A program made the position numbers and the translations under genes. A DNA stretch of 64,000 nucleotides, from positions 124,001-188,000 of the forward strand of contig NZ_JAULBC010000010.1 in assembly GCF_041060425.1 (NCBI RefSeq). Reading direction: 5' to 3'. Below are positions 7,886 through 16,333 of the stretch, piece after piece (position 1 is the stretch's first letter; every line of letters begins with the position of its first letter). The notes below the pieces were generated by a model. That model was not told the origin of the DNA. It did not search any database and saw only the letters and a list, made by a program, of their open reading frames with translations. Origin of the DNA: Danxiaibacter flavus. GTDB taxonomy: Bacteria > Bacteroidota > Bacteroidia > Chitinophagales > Chitinophagaceae.

Positions 7886-8400
7886 GCTGATCGCTGATTT
7901 GAGGATCGCTGATTTCGCTAGGTGCGGGAACGCAAGCGTAGGCAGACAGGTTGCCTGGAAAATCGCTGATGTCTGATTTGAGGATCGCTGATTTCGTTAG
8001 GTGCGAGAACGCAAGTGTGGGCAAGCATCCTCAAATCAGATATCCTCAAATCAAGCATCCCAAATCAGAAATCAGCGATCCTCAACATCTAGATGCCTGG
8101 GTATAATCGTGCTGTGGCACTTAAAGAAATCAGCGATCTTCAAATCAGCGATCATCGATCCTCAACATCTACAGGCCTGAGTATAATCACGCTGCGGCAC
8201 TTAAAGAAATCAGCGATCTTCAAATCAGACATCATCGATCCTCAACATCTACAGGCCTGAGTATAATCACGCTGCGGCACTTAAAGAAATCAGCGATCTT
8301 CAAATCAGACATCAGCGATCCTCAACATCTAGAGGCCTGAGTAAAATCACGTTGCCGCACCTGAAGAAATCAGCGATCCTCAAATCCGACATCAGAGATC
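7886..8400. repeat. Tandem 80-bp repeats built from ATCGCTGAT/ATCAGCGAT words
   Basis: The first part (7886-8020) carries words such as ATCGCTGATTTGAGG. The second (8021-8400) carries the inverse orientation, CCTCAAATCAGCGAT. Within the second part an 80-bp unit repeats about four times with little change: CTCAACATCT begins at 8081, 8161, 8241 and 8321, and GTATAATC (GTAAAATC in the last copy) at 8101, 8181, 8261 and 8341. The array fills the space between the convergent DUF1080 and tadA genes and touches the tadA stop codon. No coding potential is seen. Confidence 0.85.
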
Positions 8401-8848
8401 ACCTTTTGCTTTTAAAAAAGCTTTTCATCAATGCCGCACATTCTTCCTCCAAAACGCCTGTAACTAATTCTGTTTTGGGATGAAAAGGCCAATTTTCTTT
8501 TGTGATTCTTTTGTAACCATTCTTTTCGTCGGCTGCGCCAAAAACAACCCGGCCTATCTTACTCCAATACAAGGCGCCAGAACACATCAGGCAAGGTTCT
8601 ATCGTAACATACAGGCACGCATCGGGCAGATATTTTGCTCCAAGATAATTGAACGCGGAGGTCAGGGCGATCATTTCAGCATGGGCCGTAGCGTCTTTCA
8701 ATCGTTCAGTTTGGTTGTATCCCCTTGCAATTATCTTATTATTAAGGACTACAATAGCTCCGATAGGTACTTCATCATCATGGTAAGCGTTCATTGCTTC
8801 TTTTAAAGCCAGACGCATATATTGTTCATCATTCAGTGGCAACACCAT
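8399..8848 (-). CDS. tadA: tRNA-specific adenosine deaminase
   Basis: TadA converts adenosine-34 to inosine in tRNA-Arg(ACG). The 149-residue protein has the zinc deaminase motifs in order: HAEM (His56, catalytic Glu58) and PCLMCSGA (Cys86, Cys89). The N-terminal EVPIGAIVV and C-terminal EEECAALMKSFFKSKR are also typical. It is a housekeeping gene unrelated to the surrounding sugar genes and splits the first DUF1080 gene from the rest. Confidence 0.93.
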   Translation of the reverse strand: MVLPLNDEQYMRLALKEAMNAYHDDEVPIGAIVVLNNKIIARGYNQTERLKDATAHAEMIALTSAFNYLGAKYLPDACLYVTIEPCLMCSGALYWSKIGRVVFGAADEKNGYKRITKENWPFHPKTELVTGVLEEECAALMKSFFKSKR

Positions 8849-9045
8849 CTCTCAAAAAATTTCGGAAGCAAAATACGGTTTTATAGCGGTCGGGAATGTC
8901 TTCTCGCAATTATATTCCCAATTATGGACCAGTCGTTTCTAAATGGGAATTTCCTGTTGCCGATGAAAGATTAAATATCTGATTATCAATTATATGAATA
9001 AATTTTGATGTTTGGCACATGAATTGAAAATCTATCTGTAGAGTT

Positions 9046-9182
9046 TAAGTAAAATAATGCTACCTATTGATTCTTACGGAATATTGTAATAGATAAGGTT
9101 AAGGTTTCCACATGTAACTGATCTGTTTGTAAAATGTAAGAAGCACCAAGGGCCTCGCTCTTGCAGTGAGGTCTTTTTTTTC
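9046..9182 (+). ncRNA. Candidate small RNA, possibly 6S-like
   Basis: TTTG (9011-9014), an 18-bp gap and TATCTGTA (9033-9040) resemble a Bacteroidetes promoter. About 135 nt downstream a hairpin (9152-9172, with G-U pairs) runs into eight T residues. Inside, TTCTTAC (9071-9077) can pair with GTAAGAA (9136-9142) around a large loop, reminiscent of the open-bubble shape of 6S RNA. There is no open frame. Family membership is a guess. Confidence 0.3.
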
Positions 9183-9313
9183 GAATATATTTTTTTTTAC
9201 TTCTTATTAAAATCGGATAAGTGGTACATTATTTGCTGCTTAAAATGCATTCCTATTATTACTAAAATAAAGTTTCTTTATATCTCCTTAACCCAGGTAA
9301 AAGAGCTTAACTG

Positions 9314-9352
9314 AATGCTTCTGGTTGAATAAACAGAAGCATTTTGTTTTTT
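9314..9352 (+). terminator. Isolated terminator hairpin
   Basis: A 10-bp perfect stem (AATGCTTCTG / CAGAAGCATT) with a 10-nt loop is followed by TTGTTTTTT. No plus-strand protein gene precedes it, so it may end an untranslated RNA. Confidence 0.6.
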
Positions 9353-9397
9353 ATATGGTTAAAGGTTTATCGGAGAGCCAAGCTTGAAAGTCATAAA

Positions 9398-9428
9398 AAA
9401 ACCGCTGATTATCAGCGGTTTTAATTTT
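9398..9428 (-). terminator. Terminator after DUF1080 lipoprotein gene
   Basis: A palindromic stem (AACCGCTGA / TCAGCGGTT) is flanked by A-rich and T-rich runs on the two sides, so it could act on both strands. It lies 17 nt beyond the minus-strand stop codon. Confidence 0.75.
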
Positions 9429-9444
9429 TTTTATGTTTAAATAC

Positions 9445-10203
9445 TTAAAGCTTTCTGATAGAAATATTCCTGTACCACACCTCGTTGCCATGATCTTGCA
9501 ATGCCAGATGGCCTTCTTTAAAGGTTCCCCATCCCGGCATATTTTTGAATTTGCTTCCGGCGATCAGTTTGTTCCAGTTGTCATCCCATAAAGTTGTTGA
9601 TACAACTTTGGTTCCGTTTAAAAACAGATCTAACTGACCTTTCTTTGAAACAATTTCTACCTGGTTCCACTCTCCCGGACCTTTTGCAGTTTCAGGATTT
9701 GCTGCTATCAGATCGTACAAATTGCCGGCTCTGTGCTTTGGTATTTTGCCATCCGGGTGACCGTTGTTGTCTAGTACCTGCATTTCAAGGCCGGTATTCC
9801 AGGTTTCCTTGTATTTTGTAGTATCATCCTGCACATAAAAAAGAATACCACTGTTGCCATTCTTTGAGATCATCCATTCAAGTTTCAGGTCAAAGTCGCC
9901 ATAAACGCCATCGGAAACGATATCACCTCCGCCCTGGGTCTGGTAGCCTTTTGAACCTTTTGGTTTCAAATGGATCGTGCCACTGTCGGCGCTCCATGCA
10001 GCACCAACTGATGTTTGGCCAAATGTATGCCATCCTTTTAGTGTCTGTCCGTCAAAAAGAGATACCCATCCTGTGTCCGCGGTAACTGCTGTGTTAGCTG
10101 GTGTGGTAGTGGCAGAATCTGTTGCTTCGGTTGTTTTTTGTTCTGATGATTGGCAAGACAACAGGCTTAACGAAATGCCTGCCGTTAGAAATAACAATTT
10201 CAT
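9445..10203 (-). CDS. DUF1080 (3-keto-disaccharide hydrolase family) lipoprotein
   Basis: This 252-residue protein starts with a lipoprotein signal (KLLFLTAGISLSLLSC), followed by a Thr/Ala-rich linker and one DUF1080 domain: WVSLFDGQTLKGWHTFGQ, GDFDLKLEWMISKNGNSG, TGLEMQVLDNNGHPDGK, GHLALQDHGNEVWYRNISI. The longer frame from 10236 would put 11 residues before the signal peptide, so 10203 is chosen. It lies upstream of nothing on this strand but follows two cytochrome c genes, an isomerase-like gene and a Gfo/Idh gene in the same direction. That order fits a surface or periplasmic 3-keto-glycoside cleavage step. Confidence 0.85.
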   Translation of the reverse strand: MKLLFLTAGISLSLLSCQSSEQKTTEATDSATTTPANTAVTADTGWVSLFDGQTLKGWHTFGQTSVGAAWSADSGTIHLKPKGSKGYQTQGGGDIVSDGVYGDFDLKLEWMISKNGNSGILFYVQDDTTKYKETWNTGLEMQVLDNNGHPDGKIPKHRAGNLYDLIAANPETAKGPGEWNQVEIVSKKGQLDLFLNGTKVVSTTLWDDNWNKLIAGSKFKNMPGWGTFKEGHLALQDHGNEVWYRNISIRKL

Positions 10204-10258
10204 GTAAGTGTATTTTGGTTGTGGAATAAATGGCAAAAATTGTGCAGGGAAAAAAATA

Positions 10259-10283
10259 CCGCATAGTTAATTGGACTATGCGG
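10259..10283 (-). terminator. Terminator after cytochrome c gene
   Basis: Stem CCGCATAGT / ACTATGCGG with a short loop. On the minus strand it is followed by a T-rich run (AAAAAAA near 10250 on the plus strand). Confidence 0.75.
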
Positions 10284-10308
10284 ATTTATAAAAAGAAGTG
10301 TTATTCGA

Positions 10309-10725
10309 CTATTTTGTTTTAAGCAACAGGATGTATTTAACCATCTGTTCTGCATCTGCCTGAGAAAGTGCTGGATGCGGAGTCATCGGAACTGTGCCCC
10401 AAACACCCTGTCCGCCGGCAATAACTTTGTGGCTCAAATGAGCAACGGCTGTATCAACACCGGCATATTTATTTGCAACATCCTGGTAAGCCGGGCCAAT
10501 TTTCTTTTCGGCAACGTCGTGGCAGGTAAGACAGTCATTCTTTCCAATCAATTCCAAACCTTTCTGATAGTCGGGGTTGGAAGAGATGTCGGTTGCTTCT
10601 GCTGCCGGTTTTTCTTCTTTTGGAGCCGCTGCAGAATCATTTTTGTTTTCAGTGGAAGCACCGCCTCCGCATGCTGCTAAAAATGCCAGGCAAGCTGAGG
10701 TAATTAGAAGCTTTTTCAAAATCAT
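10309..10725 (-). CDS. Lipoprotein cytochrome c, single haem
   Basis: This 138-residue protein has a lipoprotein signal (TSACLAFLAAC), an acidic and Ala-rich linker, then a class I cytochrome c domain. The haem site is Cys65-Leu-Thr-Cys68-His69. Met114 in VPMTPHPALS is the likely sixth ligand. QADAEQMVKYILLL is the usual C-terminal helix. It would carry electrons in the periplasm. The neighbouring gene is a paralogue. In this setting it is a good candidate acceptor for the GMC dehydrogenases, comparable to the cytochrome subunit encoded with Caulobacter lacA and lacC; that link is inferred. Confidence 0.88.
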   Translation of the reverse strand: MILKKLLITSACLAFLAACGGGASTENKNDSAAAPKEEKPAAEATDISSNPDYQKGLELIGKNDCLTCHDVAEKKIGPAYQDVANKYAGVDTAVAHLSHKVIAGGQGVWGTVPMTPHPALSQADAEQMVKYILLLKTK

Positions 10726-11050
10726 TACTTTTTAAAGTGTGAAATAAAATGCGGCTTAAAGTTATAGATGAATTCCCAATCTCGAAAAAGAATTTGAGGA
10801 AGCTTAAAGCCTAAAGCTCAAAGCCTAAAGCTTCGCGCTGTCTTAGGTGGTAAACTTTCCTTTATTCAATGCAATAGCTAGCGCAAAAAGCTTCTTCAAT
10901 CGGCATCGCTCAGTTTTAGGCTTTAAGCTTGAAACTTCACACTGTATCGGGTGGTAAACTTTCCCTTTTTTCAAAGTAAGAACTAGCGCAAAAAGGACTG
11001 TCTTAAGTTGGCATCGACAGGTTTTAGGCTTTGAGCTTTAGGCTTTAAGC
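10726..11050. repeat. AAGCTTAAAGCC heptamer words and two copies of a 102-bp unit
   Basis: No gene is seen. Words of the type GCTTAAA/GCCTAAA with a 7-bp period occur at 10798-10834, and in inverse orientation at 10913-10935 and 11021-11055. Between them a unit beginning (G)GTGGTAAACTTTCC and holding CTAGCGCAAAAAG occurs twice (about 10836-10937 and 10938-11040) with many substitutions. The inverse words run into the last codons of the next gene on the minus strand (11051-11461). Confidence 0.75.
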
Positions 11051-11455
11051 TTATCCCTTCGGCTTTAAGCTCAAGATATACCGCACCATTTCCTCTGCAT
11101 CAGGCACTGTAATATTGGGATGTGGTGTCATCGCTTTATTTCCCCAGGCGCCTGTTGCGCCGGTGATGATCTTATGTGCAAGGTTGTCCACATTACCACT
11201 CACATTGGAATATCTGTTGGCGATACTCATATAAGAAGGTCCTATGCTTGTATCATTTAGTTTGTGGCAGGTTAAACAATCGTATTTGGAGATCAGGCTG
11301 GCTCCTCTACGATATTCACTGTCAACCATGTTGGCAGGATTGTTTACCAGGCTATCCGTCATCGGCGTTTTGCCGGAAGTATTTTTGGTTGTGGATGTTT
11401 GCTTGCAGGAGAGAATCATCAAGGTGGCGCATAAAAAAAAGGCAACGTATTTCAT
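11051..11455 (-). CDS. Lipoprotein cytochrome c, paralogue of the neighbour
   Basis: This 134-residue protein has a lipoprotein signal (FFLCATLMILSC). The haem motif is Cys60-Leu-Thr-Cys63-His64, with Met109 in KAMTPHPNIT as the likely axial ligand and DAEEMVRYILSLKP at the end. It aligns with the adjacent cytochrome over the whole domain (DCLTCH, IGP.Y..IAN.Y, LAHKII.G..G.WG). A GTG two codons upstream (11461) is an alternative start. The final codons overlap an array of heptamer words, so the C-terminus (SLKPKG) is partly encoded by repeat-like DNA. Confidence 0.87.
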   Translation of the reverse strand: MKYVAFFLCATLMILSCKQTSTTKNTSGKTPMTDSLVNNPANMVDSEYRRGASLISKYDCLTCHKLNDTSIGPSYMSIANRYSNVSGNVDNLAHKIITGATGAWGNKAMTPHPNITVPDAEEMVRYILSLKPKG

Positions 11456-11547
11456 ACACACCTATTTATGTTGAATAAATGGTTACGAATAAGTTGCCTT
11501 TCTTTAAAAGTTCTACAGGGCAACCTATAGAACTTAGATAACATAAA

Positions 11548-12603
11548 TTATTCCAATCCGAGTACAGAACGGTTAAAAGCTTCATTGCTGCCAGTGTTGG
11601 CAAAATCATCAAAAGCTTTTTCTGTTACGCGGATAATATGATCTTTAATAAATACAGAACCTTCTTTAGCGCCATCTTCAGGATGTTTCAATGCACATTC
11701 CCACTCCATAACTGCCCAGCCTTTGTAATCATAAGCGGTTAATTTGCTGAATACTGATTTAAAATCAACCTGCCCGTCGCCAAGAGAGCGGAAACGGCCA
11801 GCTCTTTCAACCCATCCGGAATAACCGCCGTATACACCTTGTTTACCAGTTGGATTAAATTCTGCATCTTTTACGTGGAACATCTTTATACGCTCGTGGT
11901 AGAAATCGATGTAAGTAAGATAATCCAGGCACTGCAATACAAAGTGAGATGGATCGTACAGCAAACATGCACGTGCGTGATTATCTACTTTTTCAAGGAA
12001 ACGCTCGTAGCTAACGCCATCGTGCAGATCTTCACCCGGGTGTATCTCGTAGCAAAGATCAATGCCATTCTCGTCGAATGTATTTAAAATTGGAAGCCAG
12101 CGTTTTGCCAGTTCATTAAATCCGGTTTCCACCAGGCCTGCAGGTCGCTGGGGCCATGGATAAACAGTATGCCACAATAGTGCACCGCTGAATGTTGCGC
12201 ATGCATTCAATCCAAGATTTTGTGAAGCCTTCGCAGCATACTTTAGTTGCTGAACGGCCCACTCGGTTCTTGCTTTGGGATTGTTATGATATTCGGCTGG
12301 CGCAAATCCATCAAACATAACATCATATGCAGGATGAACAGCCACCAACTGACCCTGGAGGTGCGTAGATAATTCGGTGATTTCAAGACCTGCTTCATTC
12401 ACGATACCCTTTAGCTCATCTGCATAAGTTTTGCTCTCTGCAGCTTTTTGAAGATCAATCATTCTTGGATCCCAGGAAGGGATCTGAACACCTTTAAATC
12501 CAATGCTTTTAGACCATTCGCAAATGGATTTTAAAGAATTAAACGGAGCGGTATCTCCTAAAAACTGTGCAAGGAAAATACCCGGACCTTTTATTGTAGT
12601 CAT
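11548..12603 (-). CDS. Sugar phosphate isomerase/epimerase-like TIM barrel
   Basis: This 351-residue protein belongs to the xylose-isomerase-like TIM-barrel superfamily (AP endonuclease 2 fold). Likely metal ligands lie in CYEIHPGEDLHDG, LLYDPSHFVLQ, MFHVKDAEF and VMEWE. It has no signal peptide, so it should be cytoplasmic, unlike the two Tat-type members at 15449 and 30732. The nearest experimentally known relatives are sugar isomerases and epimerases and 3-keto-sugar processing enzymes; the substrate cannot be told from the sequence. It lies directly upstream of the cytochrome genes and downstream of a Gfo/Idh gene on the same strand. Confidence 0.8.
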   Translation of the reverse strand: MTTIKGPGIFLAQFLGDTAPFNSLKSICEWSKSIGFKGVQIPSWDPRMIDLQKAAESKTYADELKGIVNEAGLEITELSTHLQGQLVAVHPAYDVMFDGFAPAEYHNNPKARTEWAVQQLKYAAKASQNLGLNACATFSGALLWHTVYPWPQRPAGLVETGFNELAKRWLPILNTFDENGIDLCYEIHPGEDLHDGVSYERFLEKVDNHARACLLYDPSHFVLQCLDYLTYIDFYHERIKMFHVKDAEFNPTGKQGVYGGYSGWVERAGRFRSLGDGQVDFKSVFSKLTAYDYKGWAVMEWECALKHPEDGAKEGSVFIKDHIIRVTEKAFDDFANTGSNEAFNRSVLGLE

Positions 12604-12607
12604 TGTG

Positions 12608-12763
12608 TTGAGCTTTCAGCTATCAGCTATCAGCTGTCAGCAATTTTCTGACGTACCGGTAGCTACAGCCATTGTTAACAAAATAATTCTCTTTTGAAAA
12701 TACAACGCAGGTGTGCCGTCAACGTCCAGCTAAAAGCTGATAGCTGACAGCTCATAGCTAAAT
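12608..12763. repeat. Inverted pair of AGCT heptamer words between two genes
   Basis: The left arm (12608-12640) reads in words like AGCTATC and AGCTGTC. The right arm (12729-12763) reads in the inverse words GCTGATA and GCTGACA. About 88 nt lies between the arms, so the region could fold into a long stem-loop. The right arm includes the last two codons of the Gfo/Idh gene. The same design recurs between the GMC genes. Confidence 0.75.
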
Positions 12764-13924
12764 CTCAAATTTTGTCCACTTAACATCGCTCTTAGAAGAT
12801 TCAACTACTTTATCAATGAAAGCCATTCCGAAAATGCCATCTTCAACGCGTGGGAAGTCAAGCATTTCTTCAGTTGGTTCACTGTTGGAAAGTTTTGCAG
12901 ATAAAGTCTGAGCGAAGTTGTGATAGATATTGCCGAACGCTTCCAGGTATCCTTCAGGGTGTCCGCCCGGAGTGCGACAGTTTTTGGTTGCGAAAGGGCT
13001 CAGGTAGCTGTAACCGCCACCTGCGCGGAAGATTTGCGTTGGTTGATCAAGCCATTTAACCAATAAGGTATTGGGTTCCTGTTGAGCCCATTCCAATCCG
13101 CCTTTCTCACCATAGATGCGGATTTTCAGTGCGTTCTCTTCACCGGCTGCAACCTGGGATGCCATTAAGCAACCAGCTGCACCGTTGTCATATTTTAATA
13201 ATACGTTCCCGTCATCATCCAGGTGTCTGCCTTCAACAAGTATATTAAGGTCAGCACAGATATGCGTAAGATTTAATCCTGTAATATATTTTGCAAGATG
13301 CGCTGCGTGAGTGCCTATATCGCCCATACAACCGCTTTTACCGCTCTTTTTGGGGTCTGTTCTCCATGCCGCCTGGGCGTTGCCTTCTCTTTCAGAAAGT
13401 TTGCTTAACCATCCTTGTGGGTATTCAACCCATATTTTTCTTACTTTTCCGATCGCTCCTTCTTTTACCATTTGTCTGGCCTGTTTAACCATTGGATAGC
13501 CGGAGTAGGTATGCGTAAGGCAAAGTGTAAGACCGGTTTCGTTTACTTTTTGTTGCAGTTGTTTTGCTTCATCAAGCGTAAATGTGATCGGTTTTTCAAT
13601 CACTACATTAAAACCATGCTCAAGCGCCATCATTGCGGGAGCAAAGTGTGCAAAGTTTGGAGTTACAATGGTTACAAAATCAATACGCTTGTCTTCAGGT
13701 AAAGCGCTTTCTTTTTTTATCATGTCCTCGTAGTTGGTATATGTTCTGTCTTCAGGAAGAAACAACATCTTACCCGAGTCGGCCGCAATTTCAGGGTTAA
13801 TACTGAGAGCGCCGCAGCAAAGTTCAATAAGGCCATCCATGTTGGCAGCAAACCGGTGAATGGCACCAATAAAGGCGTCTTTCCCACCACCTATCATGCC
13901 CATTCGCAATTTTCTGTTAAGCAT
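12758..13924 (-). CDS. Gfo/Idh/MocA-family oxidoreductase
   Basis: This 388-residue protein has an N-terminal Rossmann domain with the nucleotide motif MGMIGGGKDAFIGAIHR, then FVTIVTPNFAHFAPAMMALEHG and VVIEKPITFTLDEAKQL, whose EKP lysine is the usual catalytic-site residue of this family. The C-terminal alpha/beta domain carries GDIGTHAAHLAKYITG. No signal peptide is present, so it is expected in the cytoplasm. A TTG at 13945 is possible, but ATG 13924 is preferred. It is divergent from an MFS transporter gene, with about 107 bp between them. Members oxidise or reduce sugars with NAD(P); here a keto-sugar is likely. Confidence 0.87.
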   Translation of the reverse strand: MLNRKLRMGMIGGGKDAFIGAIHRFAANMDGLIELCCGALSINPEIAADSGKMLFLPEDRTYTNYEDMIKKESALPEDKRIDFVTIVTPNFAHFAPAMMALEHGFNVVIEKPITFTLDEAKQLQQKVNETGLTLCLTHTYSGYPMVKQARQMVKEGAIGKVRKIWVEYPQGWLSKLSEREGNAQAAWRTDPKKSGKSGCMGDIGTHAAHLAKYITGLNLTHICADLNILVEGRHLDDDGNVLLKYDNGAAGCLMASQVAAGEENALKIRIYGEKGGLEWAQQEPNTLLVKWLDQPTQIFRAGGGYSYLSPFATKNCRTPGGHPEGYLEAFGNIYHNFAQTLSAKLSNSEPTEEMLDFPRVEDGIFGMAFIDKVVESSKSDVKWTKFEI

Positions 13925-14031
13925 CTTTGTAAATTTTTTTTTCAATAAGTGAAACTAAAAGTAAAAAAAAATTACATTTACCCTCACTTGTCATCATAAC
14001 AATTATTTTTAAAACAGCTAACCACTAACGT

Positions 14032-15336
14032 ATGAACGCCATTAACCGTAACCAGCTATTCGTTGCTAGTTGCCTAGCCTTGCTGGTAACATCTCTATCC
14101 TTCGGCATCAGGGCCGGATTATTAAGTACCTGGGGACAACAGTTTTCCTTAACACAAGAACAAATAGGTATTATAACAAGTACAGCCTTCTGGGGTTTCC
14201 CTTTGGCTATTGTTGTAGGAGGTATGGTTGTTGACGTAATTGGTATGAAAAGACTATTAGTAGCTGCCGGTGTATTTCACCTGCTGGGTATTATTCTTAC
14301 AATTACCGCTTCGGGCTTCTGGTCTTTATTCATTTCAACATTGTTGATCGGTTTGGGTAACGGAACGGTTGAAGCAGCTTGTAATCCTTTGGTAGCAAGC
14401 CTGTATCCTGAAAACAAAACTACCAAGCTCAATCACTTTCACCTGTGGTTCCCCGGTGGTATTGTAATTGGTACGCTGATCGTAAAATTCTTCGGCGCAG
14501 AAAACCTTACCAACTGGCAGGTACTTGTAGGTTTAATGCTTATTCCAACGGTATTATACTTATACTTGTTCAGTAAACTTACATTCCCTGTAACTGAAAG
14601 GGTTTCCAGTGGTGTTTCTACTTCTGAAATGTATAAAGCTTTATTGAGTCCATTATTTATAGTAATGATCATTCTGATGTTGGGTACTGCTATTACAGAG
14701 TTGTTTACCGGACAATGGATTGATGTGTTGTTGAAAAATGTAACCGACAATGCTATCTTATTATTAACAATTGAAACTGGTGTAATGGTGCTTGGGCGTG
14801 CATTCGCAGAACCTATTGTGCACAGGTTTTCACCAGCTGGTGTATTGTTAATGTCTGCAATATTTGCTGCATTGGGGCTGTATCTTTTAGGTCATTCTAC
14901 CGGCAATACTTTATTTGTAGGTGCATTGGTGTTCGGTATCGGCGTTTGTTATTTCTGGCCAACGATGCTCGGCTTTGTGTCTGAAAATCTGCCTAAAACC
15001 GGTGCCGTCGGTATGAACTTTATGGGTGGTGCAGGTATGTTCGCCGTATCTATTTATATGATCTTCATGGGAGGTTATTATGACAAATTAATTGCCGGCA
15101 AACTTCCTTCAGGTGCAAGCATGGCTGAATACAATAGCGCTTCTGCAACGCCGGAAATGGCCAAAACATTAAATGAAGCAAGAGCTGCAGCTGGCCCGGA
15201 GATCATTAATGTAACACTTATTATTCCAATTGTATTAATAGTTGCATTTACATTCCTGTTCTTTTACATGAGAGGCAGAAAGAAAACATCTTTGTCTGCC
15301 GCTGCCATAGCTAATGCAGAACAATCTATGCTATAA
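14032..15336 (+). CDS. MFS transporter, probably for a sugar
   Basis: This 434-residue protein has about twelve hydrophobic segments, starting ASCLALLVTSLSFGIRAGLL. The first cytoplasmic loop has the MFS signature (GGMVVDVIGMKRLLV). The second half begins near residue 205 (LLSPLFIVMIILMLG), and a final hydrophobic segment (VTLIIPIVLIVAFTFLFFYM) ends in a basic tail. It starts the plus-strand half of the sugar-oxidation region, divergent from the Gfo/Idh gene. It probably imports the product of the periplasmic pathway; the substrate is not visible in the sequence. Confidence 0.85.
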   Translation: MNAINRNQLFVASCLALLVTSLSFGIRAGLLSTWGQQFSLTQEQIGIITSTAFWGFPLAIVVGGMVVDVIGMKRLLVAAGVFHLLGIILTITASGFWSLFISTLLIGLGNGTVEAACNPLVASLYPENKTTKLNHFHLWFPGGIVIGTLIVKFFGAENLTNWQVLVGLMLIPTVLYLYLFSKLTFPVTERVSSGVSTSEMYKALLSPLFIVMIILMLGTAITELFTGQWIDVLLKNVTDNAILLLTIETGVMVLGRAFAEPIVHRFSPAGVLLMSAIFAALGLYLLGHSTGNTLFVGALVFGIGVCYFWPTMLGFVSENLPKTGAVGMNFMGGAGMFAVSIYMIFMGGYYDKLIAGKLPSGASMAEYNSASATPEMAKTLNEARAAAGPEIINVTLIIPIVLIVAFTFLFFYMRGRKKTSLSAAAIANAEQSML

Positions 15337-15390
15337 GATTTAGTGTTGCACCTATCGGACAAAAGAAAATAATTTTAATAAAATTTAAAG

Positions 15391-15436
15391 GCAAGGCTTT
15401 ATTGCATAACATTAGTTGTTATCTTTAAAGCCTTGC
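15391..15436 (+). promoter_or_regulatory. Hairpin just upstream of the TIM-barrel gene
   Basis: GCAAGGCTTTA (15391-15401) and TAAAGCCTTGC (15426-15436) are perfect complements around a 24-nt loop. The second arm ends 12 nt before the ATG at 15449. It could end the MFS transcript or control translation of the next gene; no strong T tract follows. Confidence 0.45.
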
Positions 15437-15448
15437 TTAAGGTATAAT

Positions 15449-16333
15449 ATGACGACCTATAAAAAAAACAGGCGTACTGTTCTGAAAAATTTGCTTGCCG
15501 GCTCAGCCATCGTTTCAACGTCTGGCGCATTGAGTGCATTTACCACTTTAAATACAAATAACTTGGCACTGAAAGGAAATATTAATCATTCCGTTTGCAG
15601 ATGGTGTTATGGTGATATTGCATTGGATGATCTGTGTAAAGCAGTAAAAGAAATTGGCTTTTCTGCGATTGACCTAGTTGGTCCCAAAGATTGGCCAACA
15701 TTACAGAAATATGATATTTACAGCTCTATGTGTAATGGTGCTGAAATAAGCATTCCTGATGGGTTTAACCGTACGGAACATCATTCAACATTGATAAAAA
15801 ATTATACCGATATAATTCCTTTGATGGTAAAGGCTGGTTACAAAGATGTGATTTGTTTCAGCGGCAACCGTAAAGGAATGGACGAAGAAACAGGTTTGAA
15901 AAATTGTGCAGAAGGTTTGAAAAAACTAATGCCGCTGGCTGAAAAAAATGGCATAACCATTCACATGGAATTGCTGAACAGCCGTGTGGATCATGGTGAT
16001 TATATGTGCGATAAATCTGCATGGGGAATAGAATTGGTTAAACACGTAGGTAGTGAGAATTTCAAATTGTTGTACGACATCTACCATATGCAGATTGACG
16101 AAGGAGATGTAATCAGAACTATTAAAAATAACCACCAGTATTTTGGTCATTACCATACAGGTGGTGTGCCCGGAAGAAATGAAATAGATGAAAGCCAGGA
16201 ATTGTTCTATCCCGCTATAATGAAAGCCATTGTTGCCACTGGCTTTAAAGGTTATGTTGCCCAGGAATTTATCCCCGCTGCAAAAGATAAACTGGCATCA
16301 CTTAAGAAAGCGGTTGAATTGTGTGATGTATAA
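15449..16333 (+). CDS. Tat-exported hydroxypyruvate-isomerase-like TIM barrel
   Basis: This 294-residue protein has a twin-arginine signal (NRRTVLKNLLAGSAIVSTSG). The body is a xylose-isomerase-like TIM barrel: CRWCYGDIALDDLCKAVKEIGFSAIDLVGP, ITIHMELLNSRVDHGDYMCD, LLYDIYHMQIDEGDV, GHYHTGGVPGRNEID and GYVAQEFIPA. The Glu, Asp, His and Glu of these motifs should bind a divalent metal. The HYHTGGVPGRNE motif resembles hydroxypyruvate isomerase. The frame is open upstream to 15416, but the ATG at 15449 gives the clean Tat signal. An exported isomerase near GMC dehydrogenases suggests work on a periplasmic keto-sugar. Confidence 0.83.
   Translation: MTTYKKNRRTVLKNLLAGSAIVSTSGALSAFTTLNTNNLALKGNINHSVCRWCYGDIALDDLCKAVKEIGFSAIDLVGPKDWPTLQKYDIYSSMCNGAEISIPDGFNRTEHHSTLIKNYTDIIPLMVKAGYKDVICFSGNRKGMDEETGLKNCAEGLKKLMPLAEKNGITIHMELLNSRVDHGDYMCDKSAWGIELVKHVGSENFKLLYDIYHMQIDEGDVIRTIKNNHQYFGHYHTGGVPGRNEIDESQELFYPAIMKAIVATGFKGYVAQEFIPAAKDKLASLKKAVELCDV

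Larger units (their letters stand above)
8849..9444. other. 600-bp gene-free region with possible small RNA(s)
   Basis: No protein gene is seen. It contains a candidate small RNA (9046-9182) and an isolated strong terminator hairpin (9314-9352). The bidirectional terminator of the next minus-strand gene lies at 9398-9428. A G-rich/C-rich pair (GGGAAT near 8892, ATTCCC near 8915) could form a further hairpin. Confidence 0.4.

Noticed and set aside
8081..8400. 80-bp repeats as a CRISPR or coding repeat
   Set aside because: The period and near-identity of the whole unit leave no unique spacers, and stop codons occur in all frames of the repeat.
10309..11455. Cytochromes as parts of a respiratory oxidase cluster
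   Set aside because: No oxidase, quinol or copper-centre genes are nearby; the only redox partners in the neighbourhood are the GMC dehydrogenases.
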